DNA of 64,000 bases from Loripinus fragilis (GCA_964019695.1 OZ026524.1:17291509-17355508), one strand, 5' to 3'; positions 46,521 to 57,889 are shown, numbered from the stretch's first letter. Notes: generated from the letters alone by a model not told the origin. Numbers and translations: made by a program.

Positions 46521-46819
46521 ACCATGATAGATTCTTATATTCAAAATTTATTGACGTTCTAGAGGATATACATGTAAACACATACATAAACCACTATTCT
46601 AGAAATTCAGAGGTTAATCACTTAGACAGCTGTATGTATGTTTAAATGTGAGTATTGATTTGCACCAAATGACATGCAGGTGCACATTATTTGCACTTCG
46701 ATACATGCCTGGTGTATATAATTGCTAATTAGAAACCTTTTGAAAACTAATGCATTCTTTGATCTGGTTTATTTCATTGCACATGGTTGGTGTCTGATTT
46801 TACATAGAGGATCTTACAT

Positions 46820-46942
46820 AAGTGCTCATGTTTTATTGAATTTATTAAACGAGTTGGGGAAAAGAGATAAAATGCGAGGCTTGCCGAGCATTTTATCTCT
46901 TTTTCGCAGCGAGTTTAATAAATTCAATAATACAAGAGCACG
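46820..46942. repeat. Near-perfect palindrome, about 120 bp
   Basis: The arms are TATTGAATTTATTAAACGAG plus AAAGAGATAAAATGC, and the mirrored GCATTTTATCTCTTTTTCGC plus GTTTAATAAATTCAATA. Outer bases GTGCTCATG / CAAGAGCAC extend it. An 18-base perfect palindrome, TAAACCACTAGTGGTTTA, follows near 47059. Confidence 0.85.
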
Positions 46943-47183
46943 AATGTTAGATTCTATTTATCATATGACATTAAGATATCTTTGAAGTTCCATTGCTGAC
47001 GGTAAACGTTATAATATTGTCGTTGTTATGGACGTCATAACGTTTCCCGTAAATCGATAAACCACTAGTGGTTTACAGATTTTATTGCATGGCGTTATTT
47101 CACTTCCAGACGCGACGTCATATGATAAATGTATATATCAAGGGGCACATGTATACTTTGCACACTACCAGAGTGAAGTTGAG

Positions 47184-47403
47184 TACAGTAAAACCTGTCT
47201 TAAAATGACACTTAAAAATAAATGACAAATGGTAGATAAATGAAGGTGGAAAGTATTGCAGAATGCTTCTGAGCATTCTGTAATACTTTCGACCTGCATT
47301 AAGCGATAATCGGTTTAAAAACACATTTTTTGGTCTTCTTTTTGAACAAAAATGTGTGTTTAGACCGATTATCGATTCTAAGACATAGTTCTTCATTTTA
47401 GGT
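47184..47403. mobile_element. Mariner-type MITE, copy 3
   Basis: Starts TACAGTAAAACCTGTCTTAA and shares GCAGAATGCTTCTGAGCATT and CTTTCGACCTGCATTAAGCG with copies 1 and 2. The right half contains its own hairpin (CGATAATCGGTTTAAAAACA with GTGTTTAGACCGATTATCG). Confidence 0.7.
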
Positions 47404-47569
47404 GCAAAAAGCTTCGAAATTCGTGTGTCGCATCAGAATAGCGTCTAATCATATATACCGCAAGATTTATACGAAACACCCAACTTTATGGCCTTACACT
47501 GGCTATTACAGTCGTCTGAAAGTCGCTTGCTGCAAATTTAATGGTGGCACTTTATGTGTTACAATGTAA

Positions 47570-47783
47570 CCCTTTTCTTGCTAGCGGCGACTTTTGTCGT
47601 CTGCTGATAACCTTTGCAAACAGTTTGGACCCAAATCAAGATCGACAAAACGCCAGTCCTGATCTGGTTTTTAACCGTTTGATATTCTGATAATGTTCGA
47701 GAAAGATGTTTTTGGAAAAAATAATTATGAAAAAGTCAACAGACGACAACAAAAGCATAAAATCGACCCGGCAAGCAAAGAGC
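47570..47783. mobile_element. Diverged relative of MITE family B
   Basis: The ends CCCTTTTCTTGCTAGCGGCG and, inverted, GCTCTTTGCTTGCCGGGTCG each carry the subterminal phrase TTGTCGTCTG(C/T)TGA found in the 32.59-kb MITE. Flanks read GTAA and TAAT, possibly decayed TTAA. Confidence 0.65.
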
Positions 47784-47938
47784 TAATGCACTTTCACTGA
47801 TCAATTTGCTGATAGTCAGATTCCGTTGAACAGTCACCTTGTAAAGGCGAGAGAGCCACAATTTTCATCACATCAACCCATAATAGGTTCACTGCCATGG
47901 AGAGAGAGATAGATTTACGTCAACGAGCAAATATTATC

Positions 47939-48178
47939 TGGGCCTCGACGCGAGAAAACCTGTCTTCGGGGGTTGGCGAATAACACAGGCGCAGACCAGC
48001 CTGCGCATCCGCGCAGTCTGATCAGCGCCTTTGTTATTCGCGTTTTGTGAAGTACAATATCTAAACTTGCTACAAGCGAAATTTCAATTTTCTAGCTAGT
48101 CTCTGTAGCTGAGGAGACTGGTTAGAGTCTCGCTTTTTTCAGAAACCCCGAAGACAGGTTTTGTCACGACGAGGCCCA
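47939..48178. mobile_element. MITE family C, copy 2
   Basis: The ends TGGGCCTCGACGCGAGAAAA and GACGAGGCCCA are inverse, with CCTGTCTTCGGGG / CCCCGAAGACAGG completing arms of about 33 bp. The core repeats the GCGCAGACCAGCCTGCGC palindrome. Confidence 0.9.
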
Positions 48179-48547
48179 TCTTAAAGTATTGTCTGTTTAG
48201 CTTAGATAAAATCAGCACTCGCCTCCGCATTCTGAATAAAGGAGAAATCAGTTCAATGCACATCTGTAAGATAATGCGGCGAAACTGCGGCAAAAATCGC
48301 CAATTTCGCGGAAATAAAACCCTCTAGAAATGGAGAAATGATTCTACCGTTTACTAATGCACCAGTCGCAAGTTTTAACATACAATATAGCAAACATGTC
48401 TTTTAACGTTTTTTTCGTGAGAGTTTATTTATCGCGAAAATCACGGTGCAGAAATTCAGACTTTTCTTGCACACGTGGCTCGTGCTTGTGAGTATCACAG
48501 TATTTAAGATGGAAAGACAGTCCAATTTGAAACATGTAGCTTTTTTT

Positions 48548-49545
48548 ATACCCGCTTTTTCGTTAGAAAAATAGGGTATATTAATTTCGTACCAAAGTCG
48601 GTCCGTCGTCCGTCTGTCCGTCCGTCCGTGCGTATGTCCGTCCGTCCGTCACGTTTCTTGTAATTGTATCTCCTCCTAAACCGTTGGACGTAGCAACTTC
48701 AAACTTTGTAGATGCATAGATCACATGATGTAGAGGGTACTGGGCAACATTTCATGTGACCTTGACCCCAAGGTCAAGGTCAAAGGTCAAAAAATGTATT
48801 TTCTTGTAAATGCATCTCCTCATAAACTTTTGGAAGTAGCAACTTCAAATTTTGCCTGTGCATAGGTCACATAATGTTGAGGGTACTTGGTGACATTTTT
48901 TGTGACCTTGACCCAAAGGTCAAGGTCAAGGGTCAAATAATGTATTTTATTGTAAAAGCATCTCCTCATATACTTTTGGAAGTAGCAACTTCAAATTTTG
49001 CCTGTGCATAGGTCACATGATGTAGTGGGTACTAGGCAACAATTCATGTGACCTTGACCTTGGGGTCAAGGTCAAATAATGTATTTTTTTGTAAATGCAT
49101 CTTCTCCTGAACCATGGACATAGCAACTTCAAAGTTCGCAGGTGCTTTGGTCACATGATGTGGATGCTTCTGGGCAACATTTTGTGTGACCTTGACCCCA
49201 AGGTCAAGGTTATATATTGTATGTTCTTGTAAATCCATCTTCTCCTAAACTGTTGGATGCAGCAACTTCAAATTTTGCAGGTGCATAGGTCATATGATTT
49301 GAAGGGTACTGGACAACATTTTGTGTGACCTTAACCACAAGGTCAATGTCATATAATGTATTTTCTTGTTAATGCAGCACCTCCTTAACCATTGGACATA
49401 GCAACTTCAAACTTCACAGGTGCATACGTCACATTATGTAGAAGGTACTGAGCTACATTTTTTGTGACCTTGACCCCAAGGTAAAGGTTATAGGTAAAAA
49501 AGCGGGTATTTGCGATGGTGTACCATCGACTGCAGCTCTAGTTTT
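48548..49545 (+). mobile_element. Helitron-like element with 139/146-bp array
   Basis: The left end has TATACCCGCTTTTTCG, a (CCGT)n tract at about 48600-48650, then six repeat units. The right end has AAAAAGCGGGTAT, the inverse of the left end, followed by a hairpin GCGATGGTGTACCATCG and CTGCAGCTCTAG. A hairpin a few bases before CTAG followed by T is the usual Helitron 3' end. The inverted ACCCGC/GCGGGT pair and tetranucleotide tract are reminiscent of Helitron2/HINE and pearl elements. Non-coding, so non-autonomous. Confidence 0.75.
48662..49500 (+). repeat. 139/146-bp tandem array rich in AGGTCA
   Basis: The phrase TGTGACCTTGACC and close variants starts at 48755, 48901, 49047, 49185, 49324 and 49463, giving spacings of 146, 146, 138, 139 and 139. 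Each unit also has GTAGCAACTTCAAA and GTGCATAGGTCACATGATGT. Confidence 0.92.
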
Positions 49546-49923
49546 GTTATCAAAACGTTCGATGTCTGGATTTCGTTTCTGAAAGTATGAGCTGTAAGCA
49601 TGTTCATTGGCGTAGCTCCCATTACGCACGTTACGCACGTGCGTGATAAAAATAGTAACATTCAAGGGAGGTCACTTAATGTGATAAAAGTGATTTTCCA
49701 TACTATAAGGGACTGCTCTCAAAGGAAAGAATTCGCTTCCGGAATTCGCTTCCGGAATTCGCTTCCGAATTCTTTTCTTTAAGAGAAGTTCCCATTTGAA
49801 AAGAGACGAAATCGAAGAAAATCATTGCTTGATCCAGTAGTTTCCCATTGATGTGCGAATTTTTTCAGCGTTCTGGCTAGGCCGTTGGCAACCTGAGAAA
49901 GCGTAGGAAACTCGAATGCTGTC

Positions 49924-50153
49924 TTAACCCATTTAAGTTGAATGTAATATCCCACTCTTATCAGTTGGATCAGTCCATTTCCATTGAAAGGGGCGTTGGG
50001 AGGTATTTTTCATTTTTTTTAATTTAAATTGTGTAAGAACAGTAAGCAAGCAAATAGTGTAGACCTTGTTCAGACGCTGCGTTTTGTGGCGTCTGGTCTG
50101 GGTCTGCACTGTTTCCCTATGTCCCGCCAAAAGGACGATAAGGCTTATATTCG
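49924..50153 (+). mobile_element. MITE family A, copy 3 (diverged)
   Basis: TTAA at 49924-49927 precedes CCCATTTAAGTTGAATG. The interior keeps GTTCAGACGCTGCG, GGCGTCTGGTCTGGG and AAAAGGACGATAAGGCTTAT. The right TTAA is lost. Confidence 0.75.
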
Positions 50154-50629
50154 TAGATTTTGTTTTATGATTGTGTGGTCATTTAAAAAAAAAAAAAATA
50201 TGTGATTCATTTCAGCCGAACACGTGACTGTTTTCTTGAATATATCTCAAGAAAACTCAAGTAGGTAAAAACAGCGGAACCCCTGATCTGGTGTGCAAGA
50301 AAGAACAAATCCGCAGTAAAGCTCCATTAATCTGACAGACACCATTGGTTTCCTCGATTTGATCAATTAGCATCCTTCTATTATAGAAAACCATCAATAA
50401 ACTGCTTAATTGCAGACAATTAATGAGATATAAATGCTACTTTACTCACTGTGTGCAAAACAAACAACAACAGATAACATTTCCAAATACCAATTTGCTA
50501 GCAGTAGGAAGCGGCTGATTCCAGTTGAAGCTAACATGTAACGTGTCTGTAGGTTTCCCTTCTATCACATTGTCTATCATAAAACCTTTGTCAACTGGAA
50601 ATTTAACCCCTTAAAGGTTACACTGGTAC

Positions 50630-50692
50630 ACAGCGCATACCTAGATGAAATGCCGCACTATGCGGCATTTCATCTAGGCATACACTGTGTGC
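50630..50692. repeat. Perfect hairpin CCTAGATGAAATGCCGCA
   Basis: The arms CCTAGATGAAATGCCGCA and TGCGGCATTTCATCTAGG are exact inverses around three or four central bases (50641-50679). They extend outward with CACAG / CTGTG. Confidence 0.9.
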
Positions 50693-50828
50693 TTAGGTAA
50701 ATGCAATCTTCTGGTTCTGAACTACACACTGATTTGATATTATGCAGTACTTAGTGTCCTTTCTAGTTTTGCAATCACATTGATGCAGAAGAGAGCTTTA
50801 ATTGTTTCCTGGTGTCTTGTAACTGTTA

Positions 50829-51044
50829 GTGTTCTGTGACTTTTCCACACGGTGCCGTGGGGTTGGTCTGCAGAGTGTGATTGTGTCATTTCCTGATCAT
50901 ACTCACTTACATTTTCGAAGATTTATACCCGTGACCCCGTATAATCACGGCTTTATTGTATTTATCTGTGTTGGAAATCCATCAGAATACAAAGTTCAAA
51001 CAAAGATGAAAGCAAAAAACCTGAAGAGACGAAGTTTGAAATAG
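50829..51044 (+). other. Frame with recurring VGLQxVIVxFPDHTHL motif
   Basis: A 71-residue frame contains VGLQSVIVSFPDHTHLHF. Related readings occur on the minus strand near 2480-2520 and 3000-3040. It is probably a fragment of the same dispersed repeat as at 0.96-3.3 kb. An ancient exon cannot be excluded. No domain is recognised. Confidence 0.3.
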
Positions 51045-51345
51045 CCTATGGTGCGGTCAGGGTTTGTGTTCAGGTACCAATGACCTGTACATGTGCTTAT
51101 TTTAGCGCCCACTTTTATTGATAGCCATGGCAAGGCATACATGGAACAGATACATACGTTCCTGTCAAGATTAACACCCAAGAATGGCACACTTTAGGGC
51201 GATCGACTGACAAACCCAATCCAACTGACGGTGCATAAGATTGAGTCAAAGAGGCCTTCCTAGCACAGGTGTCACTAATGCCCACACGAGTTACTGTATA
51301 TAGAGAGGTACAGTCCAGCAAATTGAAAACTAGTTTGCTTGATCA

Positions 51346-51545
51346 AGCTAGGAGTTAGACTGGCTCCAGTTCTTAAACAATTTTTCATCAATGTACCATA
51401 TGATTATCATATACTTGTAGCTAGCCTTACTCTGATGGCTTTGTTTTAATACAGAGCCATCAGAGTAAGGCTAGGTAGAAGTATATGATATGGCACATTG
51501 ATGAAAAATTGTTGAAGGACTGGATCCCGTTTAGCTAGGAGTTTG
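51346..51545. mobile_element. Foldback, about 2 x 65 bp
   Basis: The arms CAATTTTTCATCAATGTACC, TATCATATACTT and AGCCTTACTCTGATGGCT are mirrored by AGCCATCAGAGTAAGGCT and later CACATTGATGAAAAATTG. The direct phrase AGCTAGGAGTT flanks both sides (near 51346 and 51535), a possible target duplication. Confidence 0.82.
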
Positions 51546-51803
51546 TCTGAATATCAAAGTGTGCCTCATTTTTTTGCATACGAACAACAAACGCGCAGAT
51601 CAGCTTGCGCATCCGCAGGTTATTGGAGTAAGATATACCTCAGAAATTGATTCCAGTAGACATCAAACCAAAGCATGAATGCTTAGCATGTTTAATATCG
51701 TACAATAAACATTATCTTCGAAAACAGTGAGCGTCGAACTTGCCAAATATGTTGAAATTTATATAAAAACAATAAAGGCAAAAGCCCAAATACCAGAAAG
51801 ACA

Positions 51804-52167
51804 GTGTTTGAACCCCAGGGGGTGCTCTCAATTTTTCTGCATACGTAGGCTCGGGCCCAGCATCTACCATTCACCCCCCAAAAATATCAGGAATTTCAAG
51901 CACCGCAAAAAAATATTTTGAAATTTTAGCAACACCAAAAAATATTCTGTACCATTACCTTAAGAATCGACCCTAGAATGCATAGAAATGACAATTTTGT
52001 GATGACCCACAAAAAATATCCACAAAATCTTCATACCCAAAAAAAAAAATTATTTTTCTGAAAACCCAAAATAATATTGAAATTCAAAATTTTGAACCCC
52101 AAAAGAATGACCCGAGCCTACGTATGTATGAAAATATCAGATTCCCCACCCCCTGGGGTTTAAACAC
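51804..52167. mobile_element. MITE, 364 bp, GTGTTTGAACCCC ends
   Basis: The left end GTGTTTGAACCCCAGGGGGT is the inverse of the right ACCCCCTGGGGTTTAAACAC. The inner pair GCATACGTAGGCTCGG / CCGAGCCTACGTATG continues the arms. The A-rich interior is non-coding. Confidence 0.85.
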
Positions 52168-52850
52168 AAATACAAACTGCTTGAATCATGTATTTGGTAC
52201 TTAGATATTAGTTGCGCCCATACAGAAGATATGAAATGGTTCTGGCCTATCGACGTATCCCTTTAAAAGACAACAGCTACATACATAACAAACCTGAAAC
52301 ACCAATGACTTTGCATATTAATTCAATTATCAAGACAAACTTCCTAAACTTTGATTTATTAATTTAAGAGATGGAATTTCTGTATGAAGATCTTAACACA
52401 TCTTTCGAATTTAGCAATAAAGTATTTTACTAAAAAAGCAAATATTAAATAGCACCTGATCAGATTGCGTCTTTCGCAGGAGGCTGCGTTGACACTACTT
52501 TGTTTGCATTTGCTATTCTTATCTAGGTATTTAGGTTCTGACATTCAAATTGTTAAACTGGGCCAGTACAAGAGATATTGGTACTTATAGCATAGGCACG
52601 AACGTCTCTACATTAAATAAATACTCATACTGACGTATGGTCTAAATATTGGTCTGAATCTCCATAAACATTGACAGTGTATGTATGTGAGCAGCAATAA
52701 GCAAGTATGCTTTACATATTCTTTAAAACACTAATAATCGTGGCATCAAAACTTGTCTCTTTCTTTACATGAGCACCTTTAAAGTAATTTTCTGCTATCA
52801 TAGAGACTACTTGAAATGAAAAGTAAAAGAGTAGCAAGATCAATACCACC
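52168..52850. other. No gene seen
   Basis: AT-rich spacer without recognisable repeat ends or coding sequence. Confidence 0.45.
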
Positions 52851-52859
52851 ATTTGACCT

Positions 52860-53905
52860 TGCAGCTAGGTTTAGGGTTAAGGTAATGTTCGGGTTAGGGC
52901 TAGCTAGTGTATTAATGTGAACTGACAGGACTGTAGCTGGCTGCAGGATCAGGTTTAGTGCCAGTTAGATCTGGGGTTAGGGTTAATTAGGGTACGGTTT
53001 AAAACAGCCAGGGCTCCCGGTCACCCGTGCCAGATCGAAGCCAGCAAGCTGTCAAAGTCCCAAAAAGGATGTCAGTGCTTATGCTCGGGCCGAGGGGTTA
53101 CACTGACTTGGGTATAGGGTCACTTAGGGTTAGCTAGGGTCATGGCATAGATATGGAGAAAGAGAGCAGGGGCCCCCGCAACCTGTGCTTGGGCTTAGGG
53201 TTAGGTTTAACACAGCCAGGGGCCCTGGACACCGGTGCCAGTCCAAATTCGGCAATCTGCGAAAGGCCAACAAAGGATGCCCGCGTTAATGCAGGCCGCG
53301 GCCTGTGCTTGGGCTTAAGGGTTAGGGTTCGCTAGGATTAGTGTTAGGGTTAGCTAGGGTTAGAGGACAGACATAAAGAAGAACGGCCGGGGCCTTGGTC
53401 ACATGTGTCAGATCGAAGCCGGCAAGCTGTTTGAAGCCAAAGAAGGGTGTCCGGGCTAATGCAGGCCGCGGCCTGTGTTTGGGCTTAGGGTTACACAGAC
53501 TTGGGGTTAGGGTCACTTAGTGTTAGCCAGGGTCAGGGGAGAGACATGGAGAAAGACAGGCGGGCCCCCGTGACCTGTGTCAGATCCAAGCTAGCAATCT
53601 GTCTGAGGCCAACAGAGGCTTTCCAGGCTAATGCATGCTGAGGTTTATCGTGCTTAAAAATTTATGTTTGCTAGGGTTAGGGTAATTTTTAGGTAAGGTT
53701 AGAGAACAGACATAGAGAAAGAGAGCCAGGGCCCCGGTCACATGTGCCAGATCCTTGCTGGCAAGCTGTCTTAGGCTGACAAAGGATGTCCGGGTTTATG
53801 CAGGCCGTGGCCCGTGTACGGGCTTAACGGTTAGGGTTGCTAGTGTTAGGATTAGGGTTAGCTAGGGTTAGAGGACAGACAGAGAGAAAGAGAGCTATAA
53901 GGTTC
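52860..53905 (+). repeat. 170-bp satellite with TTAGGG motifs
   Basis: Units carry GTGCCAGATCGAAGCC and GCAAGCTGTC, AATGCAGGCCGCGGCCTGTG and several (T)TAGGGTTAGCTAGGGTTA stretches. The phrase GTGYCAG starts at 53027, 53235, 53405, 53577 and 53744 (spacings 208, 170, 172, 167). The motif TTAGGG is the usual metazoan telomere unit, but here it is scattered, never a pure array. Confidence 0.85.
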
Positions 53906-55520
53906 TTTTGATTACTGGTTGGGAACCCGGGAAAAGCACAAATACACTCAGCCAGCATTCAATTATGAGGCATCTTAGGCCCGCCAGCAAAAAGCATTTG
54001 GCGGTTTGCTAGCGGACCGATGATGGCCAGCTTTTCATCGTATTTGGATCCCCTCTCCCTCTGACGAAACTTTCGGGATCAGCGCTTAAATATGACAAAG
54101 AGAGTAAGAGGAGGAAGTAAAACGAGAAAAGGCGAGAATATTAGAGATACAGATACAGATATAAAGAGAATTAGCATGTTTTGCTATAGATTTGTTCTGT
54201 TCTTTCAAGCATTATAGTTGCACACGTCTAGGTGTTAATGAGTTATTTCTTTTATCGTAATTGATGATTGCGCTTTAGAAGACAGCAATCAAACAAGATC
54301 TACGTCAGATCTCGATTTGTTCTTCCGTTAGAATTTTCAGACTTTGCCTGATTTCATTGCAATCAAAGAGTTCATTTACCATGTTTACTGCAATTGCAGG
54401 ATTCAGTATTTTTCCATCTTCACCAGCGAAGTTTCGTCGTATCTACCTTTCGACAATTAGATTAGACAATCGCAACCCTTGGTAGCACAAGATTATATTT
54501 TTTCCTGTTATATCGATAGTTTAATTTTAATTTAATGCTTTATTTACATGTATTTTACAAGGATTCCAAACAGCCCAGGGGCTAGTATCGCTGACCATTT
54601 AAATCGAATTAACCTACTTTGTTGCGATTTTTTTTTTTTGTATTTTGGAGTCAGTGGACACTGGCATAATTTTTAAAGAGAGATATTTTGCACTAGTCTT
54701 CATGCAGCGAAGTAGCTCAGTGGTACATATAAAAGTGTTCGACTTAAATCGAGCGGTCCGTGGTCCGAAGCACAGTGCTGTGACCTTGAGCAAGACTCTG
54801 TTTCCTAACATGACTGAAAAATTGTTAACTGAGTGCTTGCTTTCTTTTAATCCGTGGGTATTGTGCAAACATGTATCTTTGATCTAGATCCTGTCGATAT
54901 CAACTTAATCAACCATTATACATATGTTAATCAAAATAAATGTATGCCAAATAGCTGAAGAGATTCAATGTAAACAGATACATTTATGTAAACACTAAAC
55001 GAGGTGGCAGCTGAATTAGTACTCATTTCTTGCAACAGCATAATGCCAAAATAAGTACAAGGATAAATGTTAAACGTTTCTATCGTTTTTTTTTGTTTGT
55101 TTTTTTTTTGATTGTTTGTTTGTTTGTTTGTTTGTTTTTGTTTTTATTTTGTTTTTTTGTTGTTGTTTTTTTTTTTTTTTTTTTTTTTTTTTGGGGGGGG
55201 GGGGTAGTTATTGCAGAGTGGAGGGGTGGGGTGTTACAGTGTACGTTGTTAAATTTTTTGCATTATTTCGAAGAATCATTTACTCACATTTCTAGTTAAA
55301 ATATCTTCGGAAAGCGACAATCAACTAAAGCCTCGTTTATATGCACAATTTGCACCCCCTTATGTAGCGTTCATATGTCAATAAATTTGTTCATATGTTA
55401 TTGGATTTGCTCTTTGAACATATCACAAACGTTTCAGTTTTATATTAAGGAGATATTCGATGTGTTAAGAATGTTTCGATTATTAGTCAGTTCAAGATAC
55501 CGTCGTGTGAGAAAAATGCA
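53906..55520. other. No gene; repeat fragments and low complexity
   Basis: 53970-54080 resembles the right part of the GCGGATCC MITE at 39.6 kb. 54707-54840 is a decayed SINE (GTAGCTCAGTGGTA, CCTTGAGCAAGACTCTG). 55085-55204 is a T-rich tract ending in a T run and 12 G. 55329-55360 (AGCCTCGTTTATATGCACAA) matches one end of the word element at 58 kb. Confidence 0.6.
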
Positions 55521-55529
55521 ACTCCATTT

Positions 55530-55769
55530 GGGCCGTGACATGTGATTTCCAACAATGTGGCATTTTGATAAGTGTAGACTCAGACGAGCCTCTGCAGCCT
55601 GCTTTTAATCTAAGAAATTCAAAATAATGTGCAGTCAGTAGCTCAACACTCATAGAATATTCAAGCGACGAGTAAAGACTCTGATCAGACTGCGCGTATG
55701 CGCAGGCTGGTCTGAGCATTTGCTGGTGTGCGACCATTTGCTGGTGTGTGGAAATCTCATGTCGCGGCT
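55530..55769. mobile_element. MITE family D, copy 1
   Basis: The ends GGGCCGTGACATGTGATTTC and GAAATCTCATGTCGCGGCT are inverse. The 5-bp direct repeat CATTT flanks it (55525-55529, 55770-55774). It contains TGATCAGACTGCGCGTATGC / GCGCAGGCTGGTCTG. The copy at 59200-59436 is closely similar. Confidence 0.85.
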
Positions 55770-55818
55770 CATTTGGTTTTATCTGTTTTATTTATTTATA
55801 CAATACTTAAAGAGGATA

Positions 55819-56120
55819 ATGCACCAGCCATTTGTATCCACGGCCCCCACCTACGTAGATAGCCGTTGATTAGCCGGGGTAAGGTGCTGGACAATTACTT
55901 TTTGATTGTCCCCGCAGTGCCGGGGAAGTGTGGGGGTATAACATTGGGACACCTACCTTGCTGGGATTTTCTGTTGTGTAGGGTGGGGGAAAAGAGCAGG
56001 GTTGTTATCATCAGCTTGTCCCCATAGGGCGGGGCTTATACCAGGGCTCTGGAAAGTGAAACCATTATCCCCACCCATCCCCGTAGGTGGGGGAGCAGTG
56101 GATACAAATGACTGGTGCAT
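55819..56120. mobile_element. MITE, 302 bp, ATGCACCAG ends
   Basis: The left ATGCACCAGCCATTTGTATC and right GATACAAATGACTGGTGCAT are inverse. CCCCCACCTACG / CGTAGGTGGGGG extends the arms to about 38 bp. The interior is rich in CCCC/GGGG words. Non-coding. Confidence 0.9.
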
Positions 56121-56515
56121 AAATGGCACTTAAAGAAGCTGTTGCAGCAGTACTAACTAAATATATGACTATCTGGCAAAGAGAGGTGTACGAACGTAGT
56201 GCTTGAGACTTATACATGTACTGAAGATCCATAGTTTCCGAATGTCACGAGCTCTGCGACAAACTGGGCAAATAACTGCAACGGAATGCGCGTGTGCGTT
56301 AAGTTGTTTCAATTGAACTGCTGGTGACAGTTTGACGTAGGACTGCGCAGAGCTGGACAATTCAGAACCTCTTCCTAATAGCAAAATAAACGTCTTGTGA
56401 ATGTGTGAAACAGGTTTTGTCTTCTCTTCTAAATCTCTGTTAAGTTTCCGAAGCGAAATGGCTCAACCGAGGTTATCAATGGCTACAAGAGGTTTGAGGT
56501 TTGGATTCCCAAATT

Positions 56516-56533
56516 GGGGGGGGGGGGGGGGGG
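56516..56533 (+). repeat. Poly-G run (18 bases)
   Basis: An uninterrupted G homopolymer. A possible decayed tRNA-like stretch (AAATGGCTCAACCGAGG) precedes it near 56456. Confidence 0.9.
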
Positions 56534-56647
56534 TAAGATAAAGGGTAGACAAATTTTAATTATTGCTATGTCTGAACATCACGTTGATTACAGGAATCGT
56601 AAAGGTGGTCACTCCGTTATTATGCAGGGGGAACCTTTTCATTGATG

Positions 56648-56830
56648 TGTATAGTGCGACCAGTTAACAGAGACTGGGCGTGTCAGACAGAGCGCTGTCA
56701 TACACTGTCAAATAAGACTAGTCTACAGTAAATCGGGTGTAATAGCCTATGTACGCTTTACTCGTGAAACCAACTGAAGCGCAGACGACAAGGGTGACCA
56801 ACTTTATACGTTAGCATGCATGGTAAACGT
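56648..56830 (+). repeat. Dispersed repeat, copy without MITE
   Basis: Relative of 32475-32890, with GTGCGACCAGTTAACAGA, GGGCGTGTCAGACAGAGC and CGCAGACGACAAGGGTGACC. It lacks the 238-bp TTAA MITE and therefore shows the empty target. Confidence 0.85.
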
Positions 56831-57889
56831 TTATTTTTAGTATGCTGCTGGGGACCTGCTGCATTTCATTTTCCGGGATTGATATGTTGTGAAAGTTTTG
56901 GGGGAAGGTAGCTGTGCACTTTCTTCAAATTTTGTCTGTATGGCAAAACTGGTTTGAGTTTTAAGCCTGATACAATGATAATAAATCACCAATTAGAACT
57001 CAGCGGGACAAGGGTTAAGTATCTGGATCATGAAAAAAGGGAATACATATACGAGATTTGGTCTTACCCCGTATCCGAAAAAGCCTCAAATAATCGCTCA
57101 TTCCTGCGTGTTCAGAGAAACTAGATGCCTAAAAGTTGTTCATAATCTTCTTCAACTTGCTTACTTTGTTTATGCGAGAAGCGAAAGTCCTGGCGAGGTC
57201 ATGCAAACATGCAGGCTTGTCTGAGCCTTCGCCATACGCCGATGTAATTCGAACCATCATTTCGTATGCCGCCAATTTATAGTATTAATTTTTCATTGCG
57301 GACCATTTATTTTATTTTTTTATTCAGTATTATAATTTGAATAGTTAAATTTCGAAACATTGACAGAGCGCATATATCTAGACTAAAGTCAGTCCCCTTG
57401 TTATCCAAATTAATTTGAGATGCCTTTTTCTCACAATGGGCTCAAAAATACTACAGGTATACAGGTATTTTCACAGGTGAATTAATGCACTCTGTCTTAC
57501 CGATTTTTTAATGGAAATGTCCATGGGTGTGTCTTTGCTAAGAACCGCCCAGTCTCTCTTAACTGGACGGACTATACATCAGATATAGCATGGACTCGTG
57601 AATGGCGCCAGGGTTCTGGCAAACTATGATTTCTATTGCTGAGGTTAGGAAGATATATTATTCGGAAATAGAATCATGCAAATCGAAGCCCATAGACCAG
57701 AAATTCCAGTTGTTCTGCGTGGAAACCCGGCATAGCCGATGAAGTAGTGACTACAGAGAGAAGCCATGACCTTAAATTTGATAAAGGGACTATTTATATA
57801 GTTTATTTTCATACAAACGTAAATGTTCATATAGAAAAGATGGGCAATTTATCAAAATCTAAGATCAAATTGTACTTATGTGATAACAA
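56831..57889. other. No gene seen
   Basis: AT-rich. A possible GATCAG-type relic occurs near 57205-57240 (AACATGCAGGCTTGTCTGAG). Confidence 0.45.

Noticed and set aside
52860..53905. True telomere
   Set aside because: TTAGGG units are scattered inside a satellite and never form a pure terminal array.
55085..55204. LINE or SINE poly-A/T tail
   Set aside because: The T/G-rich tract has no recognised element on either side and ends in a G homopolymer, so it is low-complexity sequence.
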